From Falsigemmobacter intermedius (GTDB lineage Bacteria > Pseudomonadota > Alphaproteobacteria > Rhodobacterales > Rhodobacteraceae), in contig NZ_SBLC01000009.1 of the NCBI RefSeq assembly GCF_004054105.1, positions 62,001 through 126,000 on the forward strand: a DNA stretch of 64,000 nt, written 5' to 3'. The translations under genes and the position numbers were made by a program. Below the pieces are notes generated by a model, which was not told the DNA's origin, made no database searches, and worked only from the letters and a program-made list of their open reading frames with translations. Shown here one piece after another: positions 15,983 through 24,883 of this stretch; the first letter of the stretch is position 1, and the number at the start of each line of letters is the position of its first letter.

Positions 15983-17572
15983 ATGGAAGGTGAACTGGCA
16001 TATCTGGCGGGCCGCACCAGTCGCGGGCTGCACAGTCGCCGGGCCTTCCTGGGGCGGGCCGGTGCGCTGGGGCTGTCGATGGTGATGGCGCAGGGCCTGC
16101 TGGTAAGCGCGGCTCAGGCGGCGGGTCCGCAAAAGGGCGGTGTGCTGCGGGTCGGGCTGCACGGCGGCGATTATGCCGATACGCTCAACCCCTTACGTGC
16201 CATCTCTGCGGTGGAACGGTTCAACCTGCGCTGCGTCGGCGACACACTCATGGCCAGCGACAGCGAGGGCCGTCCGGTTCCCGCCGCCGCCGAGGAGATC
16301 GAGGCCAGCCCCGATCATCGCACCTGGGCTTTGCGCCTGCGCGAGGGGCTGCAGTTTCACAACGGTCAGGCCGTGACCGGCGCGGATGTCGCGGCCACCC
16401 TCATGCGTCATGCCGATCCCGCGAATCGCTCAGGCGCCTCGGGCCTTCTGAGCGGGATGGAGAGCGTGACCAGTGACGGCGACCATGTTGTCATCAGCTT
16501 TGCTGACCCCAATCCCTGGTTTGCCGAAGCCCTGACCGATTACCGTCTGGTGCTGCAGCCCGCCCCCCTGGGCAATGGCGTGGTGCATGAGGTGTTCTCC
16601 GGCCCCTATATCCCGCGCATCAATGAACCCGGGGTGCGCCATGTCTTTGAGCGCAATCCCCGTGACTGGGACAACAGCCGCGGCCATGTGGATCAGATCG
16701 AAGTCCTGGTCATCAACAATCATGACGCGCGGCTTGCGGCGCTGTCGTCGGGGCAGATCCATCTGGCCAATCGCGCCGATCCGCGTAAATCCGCGCAAAT
16801 CGCCGCGATCCCGGAGGTGCAGTTCGTGCGTGGTGCTTCGGGCGGGCGACTGGCCTTTTCGATGCAGACCGGGGCTGCGCCCTATGACCGGTCCGATCTG
16901 CGGCTCGCGCTGAAATATGCGCTCGACCGCGATGCGATCCTGCGCGATGTGCTCAGCGGCTATGGCCGGATCGGCAATGACCTGCCCTTCGCGCCGGGGG
17001 ACCACGCGTTTCTCGCCGGGATCAGCCAGCGCAGCTATGATCCGGAAAAGGCCTCCTGGCATTACAAACGCTCCGGCCATGAGGGGATGCCCCTGGTGCT
17101 GCGCGTCTCCGACATCACCTGGCCCGGCGCGCTTGAGGCGGCAGAGGCTTTTCGCACCTCCGCCACCGCCGCAGGGCTGCCGGTTGAAATCCGCCCCGAA
17201 CCGGCAGAGGGCTATTTCACCGAAGTCTGGAACAAAAAGCCCTTCACCGCTTCGTATCACGACGGCACCAGTTCGGCGGGGCGGCTTTTGTCGACCTATC
17301 ACCTCTCGGCCTCAGCCTGGAATGAGACGCGCTTCGGCGGTGAGGCTCTCGACAAACTGGTGATGGAGGCCCGCGCCAGCGCAGATCCGACCCTGCAGCA
17401 AAACTGCTTTGCCGAAGTGGCGAAGATGCTTCATGAGCAGGGCGGCTCGCTGATCCCGGTGCATTGCGACAGCTTTGAGCTTGCCTCATCAGAGGTGCAG
17501 GGCTTCACCGCGCATCCGGACGGCGAGATGATGGGCGGCGCTGCCGGGATCCGGGTCTGGCTGAACGCCTGA
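15983..17572 (+). CDS. Tat-exported ABC transporter substrate-binding protein, SBP family 5
   Basis: A 529-residue periplasmic binding protein. SRRAFLGRAGALGLSMVMA (residues 19-37) is a twin-arginine signal, with cleavage near AAQAAGPQ. The rest is SBP_bac_5: GGVLRVGLHGGDYADTLNPL, then FHNGQAVTGADVAATLMRH, FSGPYIPR and LRLALKYALDRDAIL. GAGGGGAC just upstream favours ATG 15983 over the TTG at 15905. No permease or ATPase gene is adjacent, so it is an orphan receptor that may share another locus, possibly the one at 1-3.3 kb. Twin-arginine export is unusual for this family, though known in alphaproteobacteria. Confidence 0.9.
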   Translation: MEGELAYLAGRTSRGLHSRRAFLGRAGALGLSMVMAQGLLVSAAQAAGPQKGGVLRVGLHGGDYADTLNPLRAISAVERFNLRCVGDTLMASDSEGRPVPAAAEEIEASPDHRTWALRLREGLQFHNGQAVTGADVAATLMRHADPANRSGASGLLSGMESVTSDGDHVVISFADPNPWFAEALTDYRLVLQPAPLGNGVVHEVFSGPYIPRINEPGVRHVFERNPRDWDNSRGHVDQIEVLVINNHDARLAALSSGQIHLANRADPRKSAQIAAIPEVQFVRGASGGRLAFSMQTGAAPYDRSDLRLALKYALDRDAILRDVLSGYGRIGNDLPFAPGDHAFLAGISQRSYDPEKASWHYKRSGHEGMPLVLRVSDITWPGALEAAEAFRTSATAAGLPVEIRPEPAEGYFTEVWNKKPFTASYHDGTSSAGRLLSTYHLSASAWNETRFGGEALDKLVMEARASADPTLQQNCFAEVAKMLHEQGGSLIPVHCDSFELASSEVQGFTAHPDGEMMGGAAGIRVWLNA

Positions 17573-17586
17573 AGGGGTTGCATTAA

Positions 17587-17613
17587 AAAAGCCGGGCAGG
17601 CTGCCCGGCTTTT
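17587..17613. terminator. Bidirectional terminator between the binding-protein gene and hemC
   Basis: Perfect 12-bp stem AAAAGCCGGGCA / TGCCCGGCTTTT with loop GGC, flanked by A and T tracts, between two convergent genes. Confidence 0.85.
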
Positions 17614-17631
17614 CGCATTGATAAGGCCCGC

Positions 17632-18579
17632 TCAGGCTTTGAAGTCAAAAAAGCCCGGACCCGCCCGGGTCAGCAGATCCCGCGCCAGATCGCGTCCCAT
17701 GTCAGCCCCCGCCGCAATGGGGCCGCGGCGCTCTCCGCGCAGCACGGAGCTGCCGTCGGGGCGCAGAATTTCGCCGCGCAGCCACAGGTTCTCTCCTTCC
17801 AGAAGGGCAAGACCCGCAATCGGCGTCTCGCAGGAGCCGTCAAGCTCGGCGAGGAAAGCGCGCTCTGCACTCAGGCGCTGCGCCGTCGGCAGATCGCGGA
17901 TCGGTGCCAGCAGCGCATCCACTGCGGCATCCTCCAGGCGGCGCTCCACCCCGATCGCGCCCTGGGCGACCGCAGGCAGCATCTCTTCGGGGGCAATGGC
18001 GCTTTGTGCCACCTCGGTGCGGCCCAGACGGCTCAGACCGGCCATGGCCAGGAAGGTCGCCTCTGCCACATTGTCATCAAGCTTTTTCAGCCGCGTCTGC
18101 ACATTGCCGCGAAATTCCACCAGCTTCAGATCGGGACGGCGGTTGGCCAGTTGCGCCCGGCGGCGCAGCGAGGACGACCCCACCACCGCGCCCTGCGGCA
18201 GATCATTGATGCTTTTGTAGCGCAGCGAGACAAAGGCATCGCGCACGTCTTCGCGCGGCAGATAGCAGTCGATGATCAGGCCGGCCGGCTGCTCAACCGG
18301 CATGTCCTTCATCGAATGCACCGCAATATCGATCGCGCCCTCCAAAAGGGCCTCCTCGATCTCGCGGGTGAACAGGCCCTTACCGCCGATCTCTTTCAGC
18401 GATTTGTCCTGAATCTGATCGCCGGTGACCTTGATCACCACGATCTCAAAGCAATCTTCGCTCAACCCATGAGCGGCGGCCAGACGGTCGCGCGTCTCAA
18501 AGGCCTGGGCCAGCGCCAGAGGCGAGCCGCGGGTGCCGATACGAAGAGGCGAAGCGGGGGTGGGACGCGCGTTTTTCAT
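17632..18579 (-). CDS. hemC: Hydroxymethylbilane synthase (porphobilinogen deaminase)
   Basis: Tetrapyrrole enzyme that condenses four porphobilinogens into hydroxymethylbilane in the cytoplasm. At 315 residues it has normal length. LRIGTRGSPLALAQA opens domain 1, HSMKDMP carries the catalytic Asp92, SSSLRRRAQL binds the growing chain, and ELDGSCETPIAG holds C250, which attaches the dipyrromethane cofactor. ATG 18579 is chosen over an 18-codon extension because LRIGTRGSP then lies at residue 12. It is divergent from hemE with 143 bp between them, a layout common in Rhodobacterales that allows joint control. Confidence 0.97.
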   Translation of the reverse strand: MKNARPTPASPLRIGTRGSPLALAQAFETRDRLAAAHGLSEDCFEIVVIKVTGDQIQDKSLKEIGGKGLFTREIEEALLEGAIDIAVHSMKDMPVEQPAGLIIDCYLPREDVRDAFVSLRYKSINDLPQGAVVGSSSLRRRAQLANRRPDLKLVEFRGNVQTRLKKLDDNVAEATFLAMAGLSRLGRTEVAQSAIAPEEMLPAVAQGAIGVERRLEDAAVDALLAPIRDLPTAQRLSAERAFLAELDGSCETPIAGLALLEGENLWLRGEILRPDGSSVLRGERRGPIAAGADMGRDLARDLLTRAGPGFFDFKA

Positions 18580-18722
18580 GACGCATGTCTTAGGAGTCTC
18601 GCGCGCCTCTGTCCAGCATCCCTCCGGAGCCACCAGGGCGGTGAGAATGTCGCAGACTTGACAAAGCGGGGGCTTCCGGGGACGAACCGGGGGGAATGTT
18701 GCAAAAAGAACCGGAGGCCGTG

Positions 18723-19754
18723 ATGACGGACAAAAAACTTCTCAGGGCCCTTGCCGGTGAAAAACAGGCCGTGCCGCCGGTCTGGCTCATGCGTCAGGCG
18801 GGACGCTATCTGCCCGAATACCGCGCCACCCGCGCGAAGGCCGGGGATTTCCTGTCGCTCTGCTATAACCCGGAGCTGGCGGCAGAAGTCACCCTGCAGC
18901 CGATCCGCCGCTTTGGTTTCGACGGCGCGATTCTCTTCGCCGATATCCTGCTGATCGCCCAGGCCATGGGCTCGAAACTCTGGTTTGCCGAAGGGGAAGG
19001 TCCGCGCCTCTCCACCATCACCGATGCCGCAGGCGTCGCCGCCCTGCGCCCGACGGCTGACATCCATGAGACCCTCTCGCCGGTCTATGAGACGGTCAAG
19101 ATCCTCGCCTCGGAACTCCCCAAAGAAACCACGCTGATCGGCTTTGCCGGCAGCCCCTGGACGGTCGCCACCTATATGATCGCCGGTCGCGGCACGCCGG
19201 ATCAGGCCCCCGCCCATGCGTTCAAGGCCGCTGACCGCGCAGGCTTCGCCGCGCTGATCGACCGTCTTTCCGAGGCGACAATCGAATATCTCTCCGCCCA
19301 GATTTCGGCAGGCGCCGAAGTGGTGAAGCTCTTTGACAGCTGGGCCGGCAGCCTGAAAGGCGAAGATTTCACCGAATTCGCCGAGAAGCCCGCTGCCCGC
19401 ATCATCGCCGCGCTGAAAGAGCGCCACCCCGGCATCCCGATCATCGCCTTCCCGCGTGAGGCGCGCGAGCGATATGTCGGCTTTGCCAAAGCGACCGGCG
19501 CGGACTGCGTCGCACTCGACAATTCCGTCGACGCGGCCTGGGCTGCGGAACATGTGCAAAAAGACGGCTGCGTTCAGGGCAACCTCGCGCCGCAGCATAT
19601 GATCACCGGCGGTCAGGCGCTTGTCGATGAGGCCCGCCGCATCGTCGATACCTTCTCGCAGGGCCCGCATATCTTCAACCTCGGTCACGGCATCACCCCC
19701 CAAGCCGACCCCGATAACGTCAGCCGCCTGCTGGCCGCGATCCGCGAGCGCTGA
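18723..19754 (+). CDS. hemE: Uroporphyrinogen decarboxylase
   Basis: Converts uroporphyrinogen III to coproporphyrinogen III by four decarboxylations. The 343-residue product shows the two family signatures: [16 protein letters not shown] (about residues 18-33) and [16 protein letters not shown] (about 140-155), plus the substrate-binding FADILL aspartate and GHGITPQ near the C-terminus. ATG 18723 follows CCGGAGG by 7 bp and gives the normal N-terminus; an upstream in-frame ATG at 18696 is less likely. It is divergent from hemC, with which it shares the haem pathway. Confidence 0.97.
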   Translation: MTDKKLLRALAGEKQAVPPVWLMRQAGRYLPEYRATRAKAGDFLSLCYNPELAAEVTLQPIRRFGFDGAILFADILLIAQAMGSKLWFAEGEGPRLSTITDAAGVAALRPTADIHETLSPVYETVKILASELPKETTLIGFAGSPWTVATYMIAGRGTPDQAPAHAFKAADRAGFAALIDRLSEATIEYLSAQISAGAEVVKLFDSWAGSLKGEDFTEFAEKPAARIIAALKERHPGIPIIAFPREARERYVGFAKATGADCVALDNSVDAAWAAEHVQKDGCVQGNLAPQHMITGGQALVDEARRIVDTFSQGPHIFNLGHGITPQADPDNVSRLLAAIRER

Positions 19755-19761
19755 TTTTCAT

Positions 19762-19786
19762 AAAGGGGGCCCGCGCGGCCCCCTTT
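19762..19786 (+). terminator. Terminator after hemE
   Basis: AAAGGGGGCC/GGCCCCCTTT perfect 10-bp stem with loop CGCGC, 7 bp past the hemE stop. The T tract is only TTT. Confidence 0.65.
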
Positions 19787-19812
19787 GCTTACCTCCCGCC
19801 GCTGCCTATAAG
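19785..19812 (+). promoter_or_regulatory. Candidate promoter of hisB
   Basis: TTGCTT, 16 bp, TATAAG, placed 27 bp before the hisB ATG and directly after the hemE terminator, with GAGGA in the leader. Confidence 0.45.
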
Positions 19813-19838
19813 ACCGCAGCACAGAGCGAGGATATGTC

Positions 19839-20426
19839 ATGCGTCAGGCCAGCATCACCCGGAACACCGCCGAAACCGCCATTGAGGTGCGCGTGAATCT
19901 CGACGGCACCGGCGCCTATGACATCAAAACCGGCGTGGGATTCTTTGACCACATGGTCGACCAGCTCGCGCGCCACTCGCTCATCGACATCACGATGCGC
20001 TGCGAGGGCGATCTGCATATCGACGATCACCACACCGTTGAGGACTGCGGCATCGCGCTTGGCCAGGCGCTCAGCAAAGCGCTCGGCGACAAACGCGGCA
20101 TCCGCCGCTACGGTGCCTGCATCCTGCCGATGGATGACGCCCGCGTCACCGCAGCCCTCGATCTCTCCGCGCGGCCCTTCCTCGTCTGGGATGTCACCTT
20201 CCCGACCCAGAAGATCGGCACCTTTGACACCGAGCTGGTGCGTGAGTTCTTCCAGGCGCTTGCCACCCACGGCGGCATCACGCTCCACATAACGCAGGAA
20301 GCCGGCTTCAACAGCCACCATATCGCCGAGGCCGCCTTCAAAGCCGTCGCCCGCGCGCTGCGTGAAGCGGTCGAAACGGACCCGCGCAAAGCCGATGCCA
20401 TCCCCTCGACCAAAGGCATTCTCTGA
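19839..20426 (+). CDS. hisB: Imidazoleglycerol-phosphate dehydratase
   Basis: Histidine biosynthesis enzyme forming imidazole-acetol phosphate; manganese-dependent 24-mer. At 195 residues it is the monofunctional bacterial form. Metal-ligand motifs are [16 protein letters not shown] and DDHHTVED (about 60-67) and, in the second half, [18 protein letters not shown]. It opens the hisB-hisH-hisA cluster, 75 bp before hisH, and has its own candidate promoter. Confidence 0.97.
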   Translation: MRQASITRNTAETAIEVRVNLDGTGAYDIKTGVGFFDHMVDQLARHSLIDITMRCEGDLHIDDHHTVEDCGIALGQALSKALGDKRGIRRYGACILPMDDARVTAALDLSARPFLVWDVTFPTQKIGTFDTELVREFFQALATHGGITLHITQEAGFNSHHIAEAAFKAVARALREAVETDPRKADAIPSTKGIL

Positions 20427-20432
20427 GGCGTC

Positions 20433-20483
20433 TTTGGGTTTTCCCAAATACTCCCGCCGGAGGCCGCACGGCAAAGCCGTGCC
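20433..20483 (+). repeat. Intergenic repeat element, copy 1 (hisB-hisH)
   Basis: TTTGGGTTTTCCCAAA forms a small hairpin and runs into TACTCCCGCCGGAGG and a second hairpin GCACGGC-AAA-GCCGTGC. The same order (TTTGGGTTTTC, then A-rich ATACTC, GCGGAGG, then a hairpin with an AAA loop) recurs at 22166-22220, so this is probably a dispersed intergenic element of the lineage. Confidence 0.45.
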
Positions 20484-20501
20484 CCACAACAGGAGCAAAC
20501 C

Positions 20502-21140
20502 ATGCTGACCGTCCTCGTCGATTACGACAGCGGCAATCTGCATTCGGCCGCCAAAGCCTTCCAGCGCATGGCCGATGAGACCGGGGCAGGCGAGATCCTC
20601 GTCTCCGCGCGCCCCGAAGACGCAGCCCGCGCCGACCGCATCGTGCTGCCCGGCGACGGCGCTTTCCCGCATTGCCGCCGCGCCCTCTCGCTGCAGACCG
20701 GCCTCTTTGAGGCCATTGATGACGCGGTCACAAAACGCGCCATTCCCTTCCTCGGCATCTGCGTCGGCATGCAGATGCTGGCCACCTGGGGCCGTGAATA
20801 TGAAGACACCAAAGGCTTCGGCTGGATCGGTGGTGAGGTGACCCGCATCACCCCGGCAGATCCCGCGCTGAAGGTGCCGCATATGGGCTGGAACGATCTG
20901 GTGATCGACAATCCCCACCCGGTCCTCGCGGGCATCTCAACCGGCGATCACGCCTATTTCGTGCACAGTTTTGCCATGCGCGTCGACAGCCCCGCCGAGC
21001 GTCTGGCCCATGTCGATTACGCAGGCGATGTCACGGCCATTGTCGGGCGCGACAACATTCTCGGCGCGCAGTTCCACCCGGAAAAATCCCAGGCCACCGG
21101 CCTGCGGCTCATCGCCAATTTCCTCTCCTGGAAACCCTGA
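20502..21140 (+). CDS. hisH: Imidazole glycerol phosphate synthase, glutaminase subunit
   Basis: Class I glutamine amidotransferase that feeds ammonia to HisF. The 212-residue product has the catalytic triad C87 in FLGICVGMQML, and H192 and E194 in AQFHPEKSQ, and starts with the normal MLTVLVDYDSGNLHS. AGGAGC lies 8 bp upstream of the ATG. Its obligatory partner hisF does not follow hisA in this window and must be elsewhere. Confidence 0.97.
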   Translation: MLTVLVDYDSGNLHSAAKAFQRMADETGAGEILVSARPEDAARADRIVLPGDGAFPHCRRALSLQTGLFEAIDDAVTKRAIPFLGICVGMQMLATWGREYEDTKGFGWIGGEVTRITPADPALKVPHMGWNDLVIDNPHPVLAGISTGDHAYFVHSFAMRVDSPAERLAHVDYAGDVTAIVGRDNILGAQFHPEKSQATGLRLIANFLSWKP

Positions 21141-21210
21141 GGGCCTGCGCCCGGGCGGCCCCTCCGGCCTGGCATTGAATCCCTTCTGACACTCTGTCGC
21201 CCGCAGGGTT

Positions 21211-21243
21211 AGCTATGGTCGCATGAGAATTGCGTCCATAGCT
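21211..21243 (+). repeat. Long inverted repeat in the hisH-hisA gap
   Basis: AGCTATGGTCGCA and TGCGTCCATAGCT pair over 13 positions with one mismatch around the 7-nt loop TGAGAAT. It lies 71 bp after hisH and 150 bp before hisA. There is no T tract, so it looks more like a regulator site or an mRNA structure than a terminator. Confidence 0.5.
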
Positions 21244-21393
21244 TTCCCCTCGCTGCCGGTTGCAGCCCTCTGCGGCAGGCTCAGGGGTACATTCTGTCAG
21301 CGCTGACCCTGCTTCCGCCTCCTCCTCTTGTCCGCTGCGGCCCGCCGTGGCATGAGACCCGAAATACGGATAGAAGCGCCCGGGGAGATCCAT

Positions 21394-22113
21394 ATGATCC
21401 TTTATCCTGCCATTGATCTCAAAGACGGCCAATGCGTGCGCCTTCTGCGCGGTGATATGGAGGCCGCAACGGTCTTTGGTGATGACCCGGCTGCTCAGGC
21501 CGAAGCCTTTGTGACGGCCGGCTGCCAGTGGCTCCACCTCGTGGACCTGAACGGCGCCTTCGCGGGCAAACCGGTCAATGCCGCCGCAGTTGAGGCGATT
21601 TTGTCGCGTGTGAATGTCCCCGTCCAGCTTGGCGGCGGCATCCGCGATCTGGCCACCATCGGCGCCTGGGTTGAAAAAGGCCTCAGCCGCGTGATCCTCG
21701 GCACCGTCGCGGTCGAAAATCCCGATCTCGTGCGCGAAGCCGCCCGCGAATTCCCCGGCAAAGTCGCCGTCGGTATCGATGCGCGCAAGGGCTTTGTCGC
21801 CACCCGCGGCTGGGCCGAAGAAACCACGGTCCAAGTAACTGATCTGGCAAAAAGCTTTGAAGATGCAGGTGTTGCAGCCATCATCTACACCGATATCGAT
21901 CGCGACGGCGCCATGGGCGGCCCGAATATTGAGGCGACCCGCGCGCTGGCCGAAGCCGTCTCAATCCCCGTCATTGCCTCGGGCGGTGTCAGCCGGATGG
22001 AAGATCTGATCGCCCTGCGCGACACCGGCGTGATTGCCGGCGCCATCTCGGGCCGCGCGCTCTACGACGGTGCGATCGATCTGTCAGAGGCCATCCGCCA
22101 GCTCGCCCGCTGA
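21394..22113 (+). CDS. hisA: ProFAR isomerase (HisA)
   Basis: TIM-barrel isomerase converting ProFAR to PRFAR. The 239-residue product begins [21 protein letters not shown] with catalytic Asp8, and has [10 protein letters not shown], and the second catalytic Asp in IYTDIDRDG followed by [19 protein letters not shown] precedes ATG 21394; an in-frame ATG 22 codons upstream adds no family-like sequence. It is separated from hisH by 253 bp and followed at once by a terminator, where many relatives have hisF. Confidence 0.97.
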   Translation: MILYPAIDLKDGQCVRLLRGDMEAATVFGDDPAAQAEAFVTAGCQWLHLVDLNGAFAGKPVNAAAVEAILSRVNVPVQLGGGIRDLATIGAWVEKGLSRVILGTVAVENPDLVREAAREFPGKVAVGIDARKGFVATRGWAEETTVQVTDLAKSFEDAGVAAIIYTDIDRDGAMGGPNIEATRALAEAVSIPVIASGGVSRMEDLIALRDTGVIAGAISGRALYDGAIDLSEAIRQLAR

Positions 22114-22138
22114 TCAAAGTCTAACCTCAAAAACCCCG

Positions 22139-22168
22139 AAAGGCGCCCGCTGCGGCGCCTTTTCTTTT
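22139..22168 (+). terminator. Terminator after hisA
   Basis: AAAGGCGCC/GGCGCCTTT perfect stem around CGCTGC, with a TTTTCTTTT tail. It closes the his cluster before rplY. Confidence 0.85.
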
Positions 22169-22220
22169 GGGTTTTCAAAAATACTCTGCGGAGGGTCCGG
22201 GAGGTGCAAAACCTCCCGGG
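22166..22220 (+). repeat. Intergenic repeat element, copy 2 (hisA-rplY)
   Basis: Shares TTTGGGTTTTC, an A-rich ATACTC block, GCGGAGG and an AAA-looped hairpin (here CCGGGAGGT/ACCTCCCGG) with the element at 20433-20483. Sequence differs in the hairpin arms while pairing is kept. Confidence 0.45.
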
Positions 22221-22311
22221 GGGTGCCACAGCCCCGAAAGGCTGCCCCTGCGCGCCACCACCCTCCGGCCGGCAGGACGACGCCTCTTCCCCGCCGCGCC
22301 GATCTTTTGGC

Positions 22312-22340
22312 TTCCCATCTGCCCCGATCCCCGCTATAGC
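22312..22340 (+). promoter_or_regulatory. Candidate promoter of rplY
   Basis: TTCCCA, 17 bp, TATAGC, 57 bp before the rplY start. The -35 box matches TTGACA at only four positions. Confidence 0.3.
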
Positions 22341-22396
22341 CCGCGGGTCGCGCCGCACACCCTTGGAGGGCGGCGGATATATATTGGAGAATTACT

Positions 22397-22996
22397 ATGG
22401 CAAAAGAACTTCCGGAGCTTCTGGCCGAGGTTCGCGCGGGGACGGGCAAGGGGGCCGCTCGCGCAGCTCGTCGTGAGAACAAAGTTCCTGGCGTGATCTA
22501 CGGTGCCGGCAAAGAGCCGGTCTCGATCAACATGAACTTCCACTACCTGCTCAAGCGCCTCAAGCAGGGCCGGTTCCTGTCGACCCTCTTCAACCTCAAA
22601 GTTGAAGGCGGCGAAGAAGTGCATGTGGTCTGCCGCGGCGTTCAGCGCGATGTCGTCAAAGATCTGCCGACCCACGTTGACTTCATGCGCGTCAGCGATG
22701 ACTCGCGCATCAACCTCTTCATCCACGTTGACTTCATCAACGCGGACAAAGCTCCGGGCATCAAGCGCGGCGGCGTTCTGACCACGGTTCGTTCCGAGGT
22801 TGAGCTGGAAGTTCTGGCCGGCAACATCCCGGACCACATCACCGTGGACCTGGAAGGCAAGAAAATCGGCGACGTGATCCACATCAATGACGTGGTTCTG
22901 CCGGAAGGCGCAAAGCCGACCGTCGAGCGTAACTTCGTCATCGCAAACATCGCAGCGCCCTCGGGTCTGCTGGTTGCAGACGAAGCTGCTGAGTAA
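22397..22996 (+). CDS. rplY: 50S ribosomal protein L25/general stress protein Ctc
   Basis: Binds 5S rRNA in the large ribosomal subunit. The 199-residue product is the long Ctc form: an N-terminal L25 domain ([36 protein letters not shown]) to about residue 95, and a C-terminal TL5-like beta domain ([31 protein letters not shown]). GGAGA is 9 bp before ATG 22397. Codon use is strongly biased to C/G third positions, as in a highly expressed gene. It precedes pth, the usual alphaproteobacterial order. Confidence 0.97.
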   Translation: MAKELPELLAEVRAGTGKGAARAARRENKVPGVIYGAGKEPVSINMNFHYLLKRLKQGRFLSTLFNLKVEGGEEVHVVCRGVQRDVVKDLPTHVDFMRVSDDSRINLFIHVDFINADKAPGIKRGGVLTTVRSEVELEVLAGNIPDHITVDLEGKKIGDVIHINDVVLPEGAKPTVERNFVIANIAAPSGLLVADEAAE

Positions 22997-23022
22997 TCAG
23001 CCGCTTTGCGGATCTGATCCGG

Positions 23023-23056
23023 ACGGCGCAGGGGAAACCCTGCGCCGTTTTCTTTT
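23023..23056 (+). terminator. Terminator after rplY
   Basis: Perfect 11-bp stem ACGGCGCAGGG/CCCTGCGCCGT with GAAA tetraloop and TTTTCTTTT tail. Confidence 0.88.
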
Positions 23057-23123
23057 ATGGGCCGGGCTTGACCGAAGGGCTTGCGCGGTTTCATCCTGAC
23101 GATGACGACGAAAGGGCTGTCTC

Positions 23124-23831
23124 ATGCTGATCTGGGCAGGGCTCGGGAATCCCGGCACCAAATATGCGGGCAACCGCCATAACATCGGTTTCATGGCGCT
23201 GGAGCGGATTGCGCAGGATCACGGATTTTCGCCCTGGAAACGCAGCTTTCAGGGGCTGATCTCAGAGGGCCGTCTGGGCGGCGAAAAGATCCTGCTGCTC
23301 AAGCCGGAAACCTTCATGAACCTCTCAGGGCAGTCGGTCGGAGAGGCGATGCGCTTTCACAAACTGACCCCCGCTGAGCTGACGGTCTTTCACGACGAAC
23401 TTGATATTGCCCCCGGCAAGGTCCGCCTGAAAGAGGGGGGCGGCCATGCGGGTCACAACGGGCTGCGCTCGATCCATCAGCATGTGGGCGAGGCCTATGC
23501 CCGCGTGCGCCTTGGCATCGGGCATCCGGGGCATAAGGACAAAGTGGCCTCTTACGTGCTCAATGATTTCGCCAAAGCTGAGCAGGACTGGCTCGATGAT
23601 ATGATGCGCGGCCTCTCAGACGGCGCGGCGGATCTGGCGGCAGGGGAGGGGGCGAAATTTCTTAATAAAGTCGCGCTGCGCACCGCCCCTCCGCGCAGCT
23701 CCACCGGGACCGAAGGACCCAAAGCCCCCCGCGCCAGACCGGAGCCGAAAGAGAAAGCTGTTGCGGAGCCGGTGACCGCGGCTGAAGACCCCCGCACGGC
23801 CCTGCAGAAACTGGCCGACAGGTTCAGATAA
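23124..23831 (+). CDS. pth: Peptidyl-tRNA hydrolase
   Basis: Releases peptides from peptidyl-tRNA dropped by the ribosome. The 235-residue product has GLGNPGTKYAGNRHNIGF with Asn9 and catalytic His19, KPETFMNLSGQSV, and HDELDIAPGKVRLKEGGGHA with the catalytic Asp. About 40 extra residues at the C-terminus (from TAPPRSSTGTEGPK) are charged and proline-rich, a common alphaproteobacterial extension. The stop overlaps the next start by 1 bp (TAATG). Confidence 0.97.
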   Translation: MLIWAGLGNPGTKYAGNRHNIGFMALERIAQDHGFSPWKRSFQGLISEGRLGGEKILLLKPETFMNLSGQSVGEAMRFHKLTPAELTVFHDELDIAPGKVRLKEGGGHAGHNGLRSIHQHVGEAYARVRLGIGHPGHKDKVASYVLNDFAKAEQDWLDDMMRGLSDGAADLAAGEGAKFLNKVALRTAPPRSSTGTEGPKAPRARPEPKEKAVAEPVTAAEDPRTALQKLADRFR

Positions 23832-24883
23832 TGGACATCCGCGCGTCTTTTCTGGCTCAGGCCGATCACTGCGCCGCTCTCGGCTCAGAACAGACCGCGC
23901 GCTATTGCCGGTATTTCGCGCAATATCTCAGCGACGACAGCGCCGTCGGGCGGCGCATCCTGACCTGGCCGGGTGATCCCTCATCCGGCGGGGATGCCCT
24001 CGCGCTGCGTCTGATGGGCGGGCTGCACGCCCTGGTGCTCACCGGAGCAGATCCTGAGTTGAGCGATCTCTGGGTGCAGGGCCATGACGTGCCGGAGGCG
24101 GCGATGGCCCGGGTCTTTCCCGAAGTGCTCGCGCGGCATGAGGCGCATCTGCAGGCCTGGCTCAACAGCCCGCCTCAGACCAATGAGCTGCGCCGTTCGG
24201 TGGCGCTGGCGGCGGTGGGGCTCTGGCTGACCGCGCGCTATGGCCGGCCGCTGGTGCTGAGTGAGCTGGGGGCCAGTGCCGGTCTCAATCTTTACTGGCC
24301 CGACTGGTGCATTGAGGTGCCCGGCGGCACCTTCGGCCCCGCGACCAGCCCGGTCCGTCTGACGCCTGAGTGGCGCGGGGCAGCCCCCGTCATCGCCCGC
24401 CCTGACATCGCGGACCGCGCCGGGGTGGATCTGAACCCGCTGCATCCGGTGACGGACCGGTTGCGGCTTTTGTCTTATATCTGGGCCGGACAGCCCGACC
24501 GTCTCGCGCGCACGGAAGTTGCTCTCTCCTATGCCGCCCCGCGCCCGCGCCTCGTGGCGCGGGGGGATGCGGCCGACTGGCTTGAGAGGCGCCTCGGGCA
24601 GGTTCACAGCGGCGTGATCCATCTGGTCTGCCACACCATTGCCTGGCAGTATTTTCCCGACACGACCCGCGCAAAGATCGACGGGCTGATGCGCCGGGCC
24701 GCCGGAAGCGCCGGTCCCCGGCTTTTGCGCTTCGGGATGGAGCGCGATGACAGCGGGGCCTCCGGTGCGGCCATGACCCTCTATGATCCGGCGGAAGGGC
24801 GGGAGATCGCCTTCGGCCGGGTGGATTTTCACGGCCGCTGGATCGACTGGCAGCCTCCGGCCCTCCAGGGAGATCTGCCATGA
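23831..24883 (+). CDS. DUF2332-family protein
   Basis: A 350-residue soluble protein of a conserved family with no known reaction. The family core is visible as NELRRSVALAAVGLWLTARY (about residues 120-139), LSELGASAGLNLYWP (about 148-162), LLSYIWAGQPDRL and HLVCHTIAWQYFP. The GASAGLN loop resembles a SAM- or nucleotide-binding turn, but that is only suggestive. It is coupled to pth by a 1-bp overlap and to the next gene by ATGA, so pth-DUF2332-DUF2237 form one unit. Confidence 0.85.
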   Translation: MDIRASFLAQADHCAALGSEQTARYCRYFAQYLSDDSAVGRRILTWPGDPSSGGDALALRLMGGLHALVLTGADPELSDLWVQGHDVPEAAMARVFPEVLARHEAHLQAWLNSPPQTNELRRSVALAAVGLWLTARYGRPLVLSELGASAGLNLYWPDWCIEVPGGTFGPATSPVRLTPEWRGAAPVIARPDIADRAGVDLNPLHPVTDRLRLLSYIWAGQPDRLARTEVALSYAAPRPRLVARGDAADWLERRLGQVHSGVIHLVCHTIAWQYFPDTTRAKIDGLMRRAAGSAGPRLLRFGMERDDSGASGAAMTLYDPAEGREIAFGRVDFHGRWIDWQPPALQGDLP

